Below the pieces are notes generated by a model, which was not told where the DNA came from, did no database searches, and saw nothing but the letters and a program-made list of their open reading frames with translations. Shown here piece by piece: positions 18,600-33,571 of a stretch of DNA of 64,000 nucleotides. Source of the stretch: DASSUW01 sp963844205 (GTDB taxonomy: Bacteria; Actinomycetota; Thermoleophilia; Solirubrobacterales; Solirubrobacteraceae); contig CAWJNK010000001.1 of assembly GCA_963844205.1 (NCBI GenBank), positions 2,232,001 to 2,296,000 on the forward strand. Direction: 5' to 3'. Made by a program: the position numbers and the translations under genes. Each line of letters begins with the position of its first letter. Positions within the stretch are counted from its first letter, which is position 1.

Positions 18600-19394
18600 G
18601 TGCGGCGTGTGCTGGACCTGTCGCACTTCCGCACCGGGTCGGGGCCGCCGCTGCTGCTGCTCCACGGGCTCGGGATGGGCAAGGTGGTCTGGCGCCCGGT
18701 GCTGCCGATGCTCGCGCGCGAGCGCGAGGTGGTCGCGATCGACCTGCCGGGGTTCGGCGCCTCGCCGCACGGGCCGCGGACCGTCGAGGGCCTCGCCCAT
18801 GCTGTCGCGGCGTTCGCGGCCGGGTCCGGGCTCGAGCGGCCGCACGTGGTCGGCAACTCGCTCGGCGGCGCCGTGGCGCTCACGATGGGCGCGGCCGGAG
18901 CGGCGCGGTCGGTGTGCGCGCTGTCGCCGGTCGGATTCGCGGCCGGCCGCGAGGGGACCTACGGGCGGGCGGTGCTGATGACGACCCGCGCGGTGTCGCA
19001 GATGCTGCGGCCCGTGGCGGCGCCGCTCTCCCGCAGCGCCGTGCTGCGGACGCTGCTCTCCTCGCACGCGGCCTCGCGGCCATGGCGGATCCCGCCGTCG
19101 GACATCGAGGAGTGGGCGCACAACTACGCCGGCGCGGCGGCGTTCTGGGAGCTGCTCGACGCCGAGGACGGCTGGCGCGCCCCCGTGCCGTCCTGCCCGA
19201 CCACGGTCGCGTGGGGCGACCGCGACCGCCTGCTCGTCTTCTCCCGCCAGGCTCCGCGCGCCCGCCGGGCGTTGCCGGAGGCCCACCACGTGACGCTGCG
19301 CGGCTGCGGCCACGTGCCGATGTGGGACGACCCCGAGCAGGTCGCCCGCACGATCCTCGACGCGAGTTCAGGTGTCCGGGGGGACGGCGCATAG
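18600..19394 (+). CDS. Alpha/beta-hydrolase fold protein
   Basis: From the GTG at 18600 (alternative GTG 18609, or ATG 18537 overlapping pucR) the protein has 264 residues. Motifs are LLLLHGLGMGKVVWRPV (oxyanion region), IDLPGFGASPHGP, the nucleophile elbow VVGNSLGGAVALTM (Ser in GNSLG), an acid near VAWGDRDRL and the His in GCGHVPMWDDPEQVA. The catalytic triad is therefore complete. The substrate is unknown; esterase, lipase or C-C hydrolase are all possible. It has no signal peptide. It is transcribed away from pucR and convergent with the methyltransferase gene. Confidence 0.88.
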   Translation: MRRVLDLSHFRTGSGPPLLLLHGLGMGKVVWRPVLPMLAREREVVAIDLPGFGASPHGPRTVEGLAHAVAAFAAGSGLERPHVVGNSLGGAVALTMGAAGAARSVCALSPVGFAAGREGTYGRAVLMTTRAVSQMLRPVAAPLSRSAVLRTLLSSHAASRPWRIPPSDIEEWAHNYAGAAAFWELLDAEDGWRAPVPSCPTTVAWGDRDRLLVFSRQAPRARRALPEAHHVTLRGCGHVPMWDDPEQVARTILDASSGVRGDGA

Positions 19395-19432
19395 CCCGGC
19401 GCCGGAATGTGTTGTCCTTCCGGACGCCTGGA

Positions 19433-20011
19433 CTAGCGCTTGAGCGCGAGCTCGAGGCCGGCGCCGATCGGCACGACCGTGCTCACGACCGCCGGTTCGG
19501 CGGCGATCAGCCCGAGCACGTCCGCCACCTCGTCGGGATGCGAGAGGACGTTGTCGACAGCCACGACGCCGCCGGGGCGCAGGATGCGCACGACGTCCGG
19601 CCAGTAGCCCGCGTACGCGGGGCGCTCGGCGTCGAGGAACACGAGGTCCCACGCCTCGTCGGCGCTCGCCGCGAGCGTTTCGGCGGCGTCCTCGACCCGC
19701 AGCTCGGCGGCCAGGCCGGCCCGGTCGAGGTTCGCCCGCGCCTGCTCGCTGCGCGCAGGATCGATCTCAACGGAGACGGGCGTGCCGCCGACGGCCTCGG
19801 CGGCGTCCGCCAGCCACAGCGTGGAGTAGCCGATCGACGTCCCGATCTCCAGCACGTCTCGCGCTCCCGTGGCGCGGACCAGGAACGCCAGCAGCTCGGC
19901 GGTGTCGGGCTCGAGGACGCGGTACCGGTCGAGCCGGTCCTCGAGGCAGGCGTCGTGCTCGCGGGCGGCGGCGAGGATCTCCGCCGCCAGTGCGCGGCGC
20001 GCCGCGTTCAT
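19433..20011 (-). CDS. O-methyltransferase (class I, family 3-like)
   Basis: The 192-residue SAM-dependent enzyme has the cofactor motif VLEIGTSIGYSTLWLADA, the acidic VSVEIDPARSEQARANL, LVFLDAERPAYAGYWPDVVR (metal-binding region) and LRPGGVVAVDNVLSHPDEVA. This is the layout of cation-dependent catechol-type O-methyltransferases. The ATG at 20011 shares a base with the stop of the F420-type oxidoreductase (TGATG), so both are probably co-translated. The methyl acceptor is unknown. Confidence 0.88.
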   Translation of the reverse strand: MNAARRALAAEILAAAREHDACLEDRLDRYRVLEPDTAELLAFLVRATGARDVLEIGTSIGYSTLWLADAAEAVGGTPVSVEIDPARSEQARANLDRAGLAAELRVEDAAETLAASADEAWDLVFLDAERPAYAGYWPDVVRILRPGGVVAVDNVLSHPDEVADVLGLIAAEPAVVSTVVPIGAGLELALKR

Positions 20012-20670
20012 CACCCGTACTCGGGCGTGGGCGGGATCGGGCGGCCGGCGTGCACGGCCTCGACCGCCGCCTGGGCGTCCTCGAGCCGGTATTCCTCGCC
20101 GTAGACCGCCCGCCGGCGGCGGGGCGCCTCGAGGATCTCCGACTCGGCGGCGGTGCCCACGTTGACCGGGTCGAAGCCGGCGTCGTCGATCAGGCCGGCG
20201 ACGACGGCCTTGGCCTCGGCGTCGTCGCCGGCCAGGAACATGGCCACGCGCTCCGGCCCCGTCCGGCCGGCGGCCTCCTGCTGGAACGCGGCGGTCAGCG
20301 TGTTGAAGCTCTTGACCACCCTGGCGCCGGGGAGCCGGTCCTGGTTGACCTGCGTCGACGTCCGCCCCTCGGGGATCTCCCAGCCGCCGCTCCCGAACGG
20401 GTTCGTCGTGTCGATCACGACCTTGCCGTCGAGCGACCCGGCCTGGGCGATCGCCTCGTCGATCGCGGGCCACGGCACCGCGAGCACGACGACGTCGCCG
20501 AACGCGGCCGCCTCCGCGGGCGTGCCCGGCTGTGCCCCGACCTCTTCGGCCTGCGCGCTGAGCCGCTCGGAGTCGCGGCTGAACGAGAGCAGCACCTCGT
20601 GGCCGGCGGGCCCGAGGAGACGGGCGATTCCGCCGCCGATCCGGCCCGCGCCGATGACGCCGATCCTCAC
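20011..20670 (-). CDS. NADPH-dependent F420 reductase-like oxidoreductase
   Basis: From the GTG at 20670 the protein has 219 residues, starting VRIGVIGAGRIGGGIARLLG (GxGxxG dinucleotide motif), with ARVVKSFNTLTAAFQQEA and VIDTTNPFGSGGWEIPEG. It belongs to the F420-dependent NADP oxidoreductase family (Fno-like), which moves hydride between NADPH and deazaflavin F420; many family members use other substrates. It overlaps the O-methyltransferase start. The 144-bp dispersed repeat lies 39 bp upstream, between it and the DMT gene. Confidence 0.85.
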   Translation of the reverse strand: MRIGVIGAGRIGGGIARLLGPAGHEVLLSFSRDSERLSAQAEEVGAQPGTPAEAAAFGDVVVLAVPWPAIDEAIAQAGSLDGKVVIDTTNPFGSGGWEIPEGRTSTQVNQDRLPGARVVKSFNTLTAAFQQEAAGRTGPERVAMFLAGDDAEAKAVVAGLIDDAGFDPVNVGTAAESEILEAPRRRRAVYGEEYRLEDAQAAVEAVHAGRPIPPTPEYG

Positions 20671-20709
20671 GGCGCCGATGATACGGCCGCGGCTACGAGA
20701 TGACTGATC

Positions 20710-20853
20710 CCACGACCCCCGCACCCGCCTGGGCGCGTCCCGCGGCGCCGGATCGGCACCCACTGAATCGGCCCGTGGCTCCGCCACTGTGCCGATCGCG
20801 CGGGCACCGCCCGGCATCCACGGTACGCGGCCATCCGGGCACGCGGGCCGCGG
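20710..20853. repeat. 144-bp dispersed repeat, copy 1
   Basis: This intergenic stretch is 94 % identical (9 differences, no gaps) to 56123-56266. It contains a two-part hairpin: outer stem TCGGC (20768-20772)/GCCGA (20791-20795) and inner stem GTGGC/GCCAC (20775-20787). The outer stem differs from copy 2 at two pairs, both compensated. The repeat ends 10 bp beyond the stop codon of the minus-strand DMT gene, as copy 2 does for the AraC gene. Confidence 0.9.
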
Positions 20854-20863
20854 AATCAATCAT

Positions 20864-21739
20864 CTACGCGGGCTGCGCGTTCGCCTCGGCCGCGCGCATC
20901 GGCGGCGGCGTGACGAGCGCGGCGACCACGACGAGCGTGAACGCGAAGGCCTGGACCGCGATGCCGAGCGTGTCGGTCGGCATCGGGTCGCCGAAGACGA
21001 GGATGCCGCCGAGGATGCAGGAGACGTTGGCGGCGGTCGAGGTGGAGGCGATGACCGGGACCGCCTCGCCGTCCTGGAGCCCGCGGGCGGACGTGTAGAA
21101 CGCGATGATCGAGGCGACGACCGTGAACGCCAGCCACGGCGACAGGAGGATCTCGAGCGGGCCGCCGAGGCCGGTGAGCGCCTTGATGGCGACGTCGGAG
21201 ACCCCGAACAGGACGCCGGCGGCGGCGCCGAGCATGATCCCGTGGTGGTGGTCCGGCGCGCCCATGCGCGGCCCGCTGATGAGCAGGGCGCCGATCGCGA
21301 GCATGCCGCCCTCGAACGCGAGCATGCCGGCCAGCGAGTAGCTGGAGTGGGCGCCGGCGTGGTGGGCCGGGAAGGTGACGACGAGCAGCAGCAGGCCGAG
21401 GGCGGTCATGGCGACGCCGACCCACTGGCGGGCGCCGACCTCGAAGCCGAACAGCCGGTCGGCCAGCACGGCGAGGATCACGACGCCGGTCGAGAGCACG
21501 GCCTGCACGACCGACAGCGGCGCGAACGCGAGCGCGGCGACGTGCAGCAGCCAGGCGCCGAGCGCGACGCCCATGCCGATGGCGAACCAGTTGGAGGCGA
21601 ACAGCGACCGGACGGTGCGGAGCGGGTGCCGGATGTCGACCTTCGGCGCGGCGTTGGCGCCGCGGTGCTTGTAGAGAAAGCCGAGTTGCGTGGCGACGGC
21701 GCAAGCCAGCGCCAGCATGATCCCGATGTTCAGCGTCAC
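20864..21739 (-). CDS. DMT-superfamily (EamA/NIPA-like) transporter
   Basis: The 291-residue protein is almost wholly hydrophobic, with about nine membrane segments (MLALACAVATQLGFLYKH, WFAIGMGVALGAWLLHVAAL, FAPLSVVQAVLSTGVVILAV and so on) in the inverted two-half pattern of drug/metabolite transporters. A cytosolic His cluster (APDHHHGIM) lies mid-protein. The substrate is unknown. I chose the GTG at 21739 (VTLNIGIMLALACAV) because the upstream TTG (21757) lies in the T-tract of a terminator; the ATG at 21718 is another option. A long structured leader precedes it. Confidence 0.8.
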   Translation of the reverse strand: MTLNIGIMLALACAVATQLGFLYKHRGANAAPKVDIRHPLRTVRSLFASNWFAIGMGVALGAWLLHVAALAFAPLSVVQAVLSTGVVILAVLADRLFGFEVGARQWVGVAMTALGLLLLVVTFPAHHAGAHSSYSLAGMLAFEGGMLAIGALLISGPRMGAPDHHHGIMLGAAAGVLFGVSDVAIKALTGLGGPLEILLSPWLAFTVVASIIAFYTSARGLQDGEAVPVIASTSTAANVSCILGGILVFGDPMPTDTLGIAVQAFAFTLVVVAALVTPPPMRAAEANAQPA

Positions 21740-21756
21740 GTTGTGTTCAGACCCCA

Positions 21757-21783
21757 AGAAAAGACCCGGCCCCCTCGGCCGGG
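21757..21783 (-). terminator. Intrinsic terminator just upstream of the DMT start codon
   Basis: On the minus strand CCCGGCC, a 5-nt loop and GGCCGGG (21765-21783) are followed by TCTTTTCTT. It ends about 17 nt before the GTG of the transporter gene, where no promoter can fit. It is therefore either the expression platform of a leader switch or the end of a leader transcript. Confidence 0.7.
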
Positions 21784-21787
21784 ATAC

Positions 21788-22279
21788 CTAGATCATCGGA
21801 CCCCAAAGCCCCCACCTTGAGGATGCGAAGGCGGGCAGACTAGCGACCGGTTTCTCGATGCGAGCTAAAGGCTCCCCAGTCCTGCTCGTGGAGGTGGACG
21901 GCGTAGCTCCCTCTTCGGGTTGAATCACACCGCCCCTCCCTGTGGTTTCCCGTTGCGGTGGATGGGCACTCCACATTGGCGTTCAGATGGCGCCGCGCCG
22001 CGCCTGGCGCGGCTGTCGGGCAGAGTCGAGTGCGTGTGGTGCGCCGGCTCGGAGGAGCGCGCGGGAACAGCTTCGGAGCCTCTGCGGGCTAGCCGGCGCC
22101 GGCGGCACCTGGTGCTCGGCGACGGGTGGAAGCTCGAGGCGATCGACACGACTCTTGGCGCGTAGCGACCCATCGCCTTAGCCGGGCGACTGCTGCGTGC
22201 CGATCAGCGTCGAGTTGCCGCTACCGGGAACTCCGATCCTGTGCGACTTCGAAGCCGTCGTCCTGTGCCCGAAGTTGGC
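21788..22279 (-). other. Long non-coding leader region between rpoC and the DMT gene
   Basis: About 490 bp without a convincing gene: short frames on both strands lack codon bias or recognisable domains. It is less repetitive than its surroundings and ends in the terminator at 21757-21783, so it may hold an RNA aptamer controlling the transporter. On the minus strand the part nearest the gene contains AACCCGAAGAGGGAGCTACG and GGGGAGCCTTTAGCTCGC. I could not match these to any known riboswitch class. Confidence 0.35.
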
Positions 22280-22308
22280 GGGCCCGCCGCCGCCGGGGCG
22301 GCGGGCCC
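22280..22308 (-). terminator. Hairpin downstream of rpoC
   Basis: A perfect 12-bp stem (GGGCCCGCCGCC/GGCGGCGGGCCC) with a 5-nt loop lies 8 bp past the rpoC stop. There is no T-tract on the minus strand, so termination there would be weak or need Rho; a 3'-end stabiliser role is equally possible. Confidence 0.55.
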
Positions 22309-22316
22309 GTCAACCG

Positions 22317-26387
<4,071 letters not shown>

Positions 26388-26412
26388 AGGATGTTTCCTC
26401 AATCGGGGGGTC

Positions 26413-26433
26413 CCCGGGGGGTGTCCCCCCGGG
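26413..26433. other. GC-rich hairpin in the rpoB-rpoC gap
   Basis: A 9-bp stem CCCGGGGGG/CCCCCCGGG with a 3-nt loop occupies the 54-bp intergenic region. There is no T-tract, so it is unlikely to terminate strongly; a processing or stability role is possible. Confidence 0.45.
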
Positions 26434-26441
26434 TGAATTCC

Positions 26442-30059
<3,618 letters not shown>

Positions 30060-30696
30060 GACGGCGACTCCTCAAGGGGTTGAAGCGGAGGACGAGAGAG
30101 CGGCGCGCACGAGACACGACCAGCCTCATGGCGCGACCCATCAAGATAGCACAGGGGATACCGGACCCCTGTGAGGGGCGCTCGGCGCTCACGGACCCCG
30201 TCCGACCCGGTGTCCCGTATGTGGCGGGAAGGGCGCTCTGGACGGCTGCGACTATCGGCCGAGTGCGAAGAGTGTAGTGGCCTGGCGGCGCTCCGCAAGT
30301 CCGCGCCACGGGGGCGCCCGCCGGCTTCGTTGCCGGCGGAGCGCGTGACACCCTCCATGGTCCCCGATCAGTCCTGCGCCGCCCAGTCGTCCTTGACCGC
30401 ACAGCCCTCCTCGTCCGTTCCCCGCGGGACGCAAGCGCTGACCCATCGCAAGGTAGGGCGCCGGCGGGTGGACGGAATCGAACACGCGTCCAATTTCCAG
30501 TTAAATGGTTCTCACCGGTAGAATTACCACTTCTAGGGGATGGTGGGACGGGTCATGGGCCGCTAATTTGCGCATCCCGAAGGGTTGGACGCGCAACCAC
30601 GCCGGGACGATCCGTACGCCCGAATCGTCTCCCCCGGCTGTCGCGCCGGTGCACGACCGGCACCTAACGTCGGATTGCGGGTCATCGGAGGGAACA
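30060..30696. other. rpoB upstream intergenic region, no gene seen
   Basis: About 640 bp without supportable coding sequence; the short frames present are GC-driven. It holds the rpoB leader and dyad, and an unusually AT-rich island at about 30488-30535. On the minus strand that island gives AGAAGTGGTAATTCT and GTTCGATTCC, loosely resembling D and T arms of a tRNA. No acceptor stem can be formed, so I do not call a tRNA. The plus-strand stretch 30540-30696 is compositionally normal. Confidence 0.4.
30150..30173. promoter_or_regulatory. Perfect inverted repeat in the rpoB upstream region (operator-like)
   Basis: CACAGGGG (30150-30157) and CCCCTGTG (30166-30173) form a perfect 8-bp dyad with an 8-bp spacer, 91 bp before the rpoB start. 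On the minus strand it is followed at once by CTATCTT (complement of 30143-30149), a possible -10 element; no convincing -35 is seen. The dyad could be a transcription-factor site or an mRNA hairpin. Confidence 0.4.
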
Positions 30697-30730
30697 CGAA
30701 AGGGGCGGCCCACACGGGCCGCCCCTTTCG
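30697..30730. terminator. Strong hairpin at the end of the hypothetical gene 30732-31190
   Basis: A 15-bp perfect stem CGAAAGGGGCGGCCC with its complement and a 4-nt loop starts 1 bp after the stop codon. It resembles the convergent hairpin at 34901-34930 (GAAGGGCGGCC core). The trailing T-run is only three bases. Confidence 0.7.
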
Positions 30731-30731
30731 T

Positions 30732-31190
30732 TCATCGGGCCGGGAACTGCTCGAGGATCCACGCGGCGTCGAGCTCGCGGCGGCGGTACGAGCGGCCGTT
30801 GATCAGGACGTAGTCGCGCGTGCGGAGGTCCATCGGCAGGTCGCGCTCGACGGGATACCACTCGTTGTGGGTGCGGATCAGCTCGTTGAGGTCGTCGAAC
30901 GACCACGCCTCGGCGATCGCACGCCAGCGGCGGCGGAAGTGGGCGCGGTCGTGGCCGCACTCGTCGTGAACGCGCGCGTGGGCCTCCTCGAGCAGGCGCC
31001 GCGCGCGCTTGGTGCCGTGCTCGATCTCGATCAGCCGCTCCATCCACCGCGGCCGCATGCCGGCCTTGAGGTAGTGCTCGATCGACCGCTGCGTCTGGCG
31101 CGCGCGCTCGGAGAACGGCCGGCCGGCGCTGCGCGGGTCCTCCAGGCTCTCGAGCACGAACCGCTCCGCTGGCGTCCGGCGTTCGCTCAC
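30732..31190 (-). CDS. Hypothetical protein, basic and alpha-helical
   Basis: I do not recognise the family. From the GTG at 31190 the protein has 152 residues: an N-terminal VSERRTPAERFVLESLEDPR, a central basic region MRPRWMERLIEIEHGTKRAR-RLLEEAH and HDECGHDRAHFRRRWRAIAE, then NEWYPVERDLPMDLRTRDYV and a C-terminal WILEQFPAR. It has no membrane segment or signal peptide. The same frame runs on upstream into the decayed glycosyltransferase, but the GTG marks where coherent sequence begins. It is followed directly by a strong hairpin. Confidence 0.65.
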   Translation of the reverse strand: MSERRTPAERFVLESLEDPRSAGRPFSERARQTQRSIEHYLKAGMRPRWMERLIEIEHGTKRARRLLEEAHARVHDECGHDRAHFRRRWRAIAEAWSFDDLNELIRTHNEWYPVERDLPMDLRTRDYVLINGRSYRRRELDAAWILEQFPAR

Positions 31191-31201
31191 GAGATCCAAG
31201 A

Positions 31202-32010
31202 TTAGGGCGACGAGACCGCGACGCTCGACGCCGAAGGGCGGCGGGCCGCCACCTCGTAGATCTCGGCGCGGACCGCGCTGCGGAACCGGCTGGGGTCGGG
31301 ATGCGACGTGCGGCCGATCCATCGCAGCCGCCGGTCGGCGTTCAGCGCCGCGCGCCACTCGAGCGTGCGGCGCCGGACCGCTCGGCTCCACGGCGAGCGG
31401 GCGCGGCGCGCCACCGGGATGACGAGGACGACCCGGCGCCGCGACGGCCCGGGCGTTGCTCTTCGCCGCGGAGCGGGCCGACCAGTAGTGCCGCGGCGGC
31501 GACCAGCGGCAGCGCCCAGCGCCGGGCGCCGCGCGGCACGGCCAGCGCCGGCGGCGAAGAAGAGCCGCGGCAAGTAGCGCGGCAGGACCAGGCGCCGGCT
31601 CGAGCTGCGAGGCGAGCCACGCGAGCGCGATCCCGGCGGCGCCGGCCAGCACCAGGTCATCCCGCGGGCGCCACACGACGGCGAGCGCGATGGGCACGAG
31701 CCACAGCACCGAGGGGCGGTCGGACCACGGCGCGCCCGTGTGGAGCGCCTGGAAGACGAGGCTCGGCGCCCACGGCAGGTACAGCAGCGCGACCGCGGCG
31801 CCGACCAGCAGCCCGTCGCGATCCCGGTAGCGGACGAGCCAGACGACCCCGAAGGCGGCGAAGAGGAACACGCCCCAGGTGTGCGTGTAGAGCAGCAGCG
31901 TCAGCGCCGCGACGAGCACGACCGGGCGTCGCTGCATGAAGGCGGCCGTCGCGACCAGTGACAGCACGGCAACCAGCGTGTACATCCGCGCCTCCTGCGC
32001 GTAACGCGGC
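31202..32010 (-). pseudogene. Truncated, frameshifted glycosyltransferase (family 39-like) remnant
   Basis: Immediately after the trkH stop the minus strand reads PRYAQEARMYTLVAVLSLVA then LLLYTHTWGVFLFAAFGVVW, the middle of a polytopic GT39/mannosyltransferase-like protein (motif QEARMY). The N-terminal catalytic part is missing. After EPA near 31600 the coding signal jumps frame (to WALPLVAAAALLVGPL) and again to VVLVIPVARRARSPWSRAV, ending at 31202. At least two frame changes plus the missing N-terminus make a functional product very unlikely. Confidence 0.7.
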
Positions 32011-33555
32011 TCAGGCGCGCCAGTGGCTGCGCGTGAAGATCACGAGCACCGGGACGATCTCGAGCCGGCCGAGGTACATCAGCCCGGTGAGCATGAACGT
32101 CGAGAGGTCGCTGAAGGGAGCGAACGAGCCCATCGGGCCGGCGAAGCCGAGGCCTGGGCCGGCACCGCCCAGCGTCGTCGCCGCCGCCGCCAGGGCGTCG
32201 AAGTCAGACAGCTCGAGGGAGTGCAGCGACGAGTCGACGAGGACGGCGGTCGCGCCGGCGGCGAGCACACCGAGGTACAGGAAGACGAACACGATGATCG
32301 CCCGCAGCGCGCGCTCGTCGACCACCGCGGCGTTGACCCGCAGCGGCGCGACGCGATGCGGGTGCACGGTCTGGTCGATCTCGCGCCGCAGCATCTTGGC
32401 GATCACGACGTGGCGCACGAGCTTGATCGAGCCGCTCGTCGAGCCCGCCGAGGCGCCGATCACGAGGACGCCGATCAGGACGAGGTGGGTGACCGGCGGC
32501 CACAGGTTGAAGTCGGAGTTGGCGAAGCCGGTGGTCGTCATCATCGAGACGAGGTTGAAGACGGCGTTGCGGACGGCCGGCTCCCCTGCGTAGACGTCCT
32601 CCTTGATCAACGCGACCCAGACGACCGCCGAGGCGACCGCGATCAGGAAGACGTAGACGCGAAACTCCTCGTCGCGGGCGAAGGGCCTGAGGCTGCGCCG
32701 CACGACGCCGGCGAACATGAGCGCGAAGTTCGTGCCCGCGACGATCATGAAGACGACGATCGCCCACTGCGTCGCGGGCGCGTACGGCTCGAGCGAGCGG
32801 CCGTTGGTGGAGAACCCGGCGGTGGCGATCGTCGCGAACGCGTGCCCGACGGCGTCGAACAGCGTCATGCGCGGATCGACGCCGGTCCACCCGAGGCCGG
32901 CGAGCACGAGGATCGCAACAGCAGTGATCGCGACGTAGAGCACGACGAACCGTCGCGCGCTCTCGCGGATCGTGGCCTCGAGCCCCAGCTCCGGGCCGGC
33001 CGCCTCGGTCCGGAACAGCGCCTGGCGGCCGCCGACGCGCAGCCGCGGCAGCACGGCCAGGAACAGCACGATGATCCCGACGCCGCCGATCCAGGTCGTG
33101 AACTGACGCCACATCGCCATCGAGCGCGACAGCGCGTCGATGTCGGTGAGGACGCTCGAGCCCGTCGTCGAAAACCCGGACATCGACTCGAACAGCGCGT
33201 CGACCGGTCGCGCGAGCTGGGGCTCGGCGAGGAGGTACGGGAGCGCGCCGAAGCAGGCGATCAGCAGCCAGATGGCGGTGACCACGAGATAGCCCTCGCG
33301 TGGGCCGATGCGTTGGCGGCCCTCGGTGAGGTGCTCGAGCGCGAAGCCGCTCGCGAACGTGGTCGCTCCGGCGACAAGGAACGGCCACAGCGGCTCCCCG
33401 TACCCGGCCGCGATCGCGGTCGGGACGATGAAGGCCGCGGCGAGGAACTTGACCAGCCAGCCAACGAGGTTGAGGGCGCCGCTGACGTCAACGCCGACGG
33501 CCCGCGGCCGGGTCGGCCGGGATGGCTCCTGGGCGAGCATGCGCGCGCGCATCAT
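32011..33555 (-). CDS. trkH: TrkH-family potassium uptake channel subunit
   Basis: The 514-residue membrane protein has the four pore-loop repeats of Trk/Ktr/HKT channels: SMSGFSTTGSSVL, TIATAGFSTNGRSLEP, SMMTTTGFANSDFNL and TTLGGAGPGLG, each with the selectivity Gly. It also carries the C-terminal signature YLGRLEIVPVLVIFTR. It transports K+ with the cytosolic TrkA gating ring. The start may be the ATG at 33555, 33552 or 33540; the last would leave more room for the divergent promoters, as trkA starts only 16 bp away. Confidence 0.95.
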   Translation of the reverse strand: MMRARMLAQEPSRPTRPRAVGVDVSGALNLVGWLVKFLAAAFIVPTAIAAGYGEPLWPFLVAGATTFASGFALEHLTEGRQRIGPREGYLVVTAIWLLIACFGALPYLLAEPQLARPVDALFESMSGFSTTGSSVLTDIDALSRSMAMWRQFTTWIGGVGIIVLFLAVLPRLRVGGRQALFRTEAAGPELGLEATIRESARRFVVLYVAITAVAILVLAGLGWTGVDPRMTLFDAVGHAFATIATAGFSTNGRSLEPYAPATQWAIVVFMIVAGTNFALMFAGVVRRSLRPFARDEEFRVYVFLIAVASAVVWVALIKEDVYAGEPAVRNAVFNLVSMMTTTGFANSDFNLWPPVTHLVLIGVLVIGASAGSTSGSIKLVRHVVIAKMLRREIDQTVHPHRVAPLRVNAAVVDERALRAIIVFVFLYLGVLAAGATAVLVDSSLHSLELSDFDALAAAATTLGGAGPGLGFAGPMGSFAPFSDLSTFMLTGLMYLGRLEIVPVLVIFTRSHWRA

Positions 33556-33571
33556 CGCCTACGCTCCGCTC

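Noticed and set aside
20700..21098. Plus-strand gene starting at 20700
   Set aside because: Its first 150 bp are the 144-bp dispersed repeat, and the rest is antisense to the DMT gene.
21920..22181. Short protein-coding gene in the rpoC-DMT gap
   Set aside because: Frames of about 80 codons on both strands lack codon bias, start-site context and recognisable motifs; the region is better explained as a leader.
30461..30560. tRNA gene on the minus strand upstream of rpoB
   Set aside because: D- and T-arm-like pieces exist, but the anticodon and T loops would be 12 nt, and no 7-bp acceptor stem or CCA context can be formed.
31202..31985. One 417-residue gene from 31985 to 30732
   Set aside because: It joins a decayed glycosyltransferase to an unrelated downstream gene through an out-of-frame Arg/Pro-rich shadow segment.
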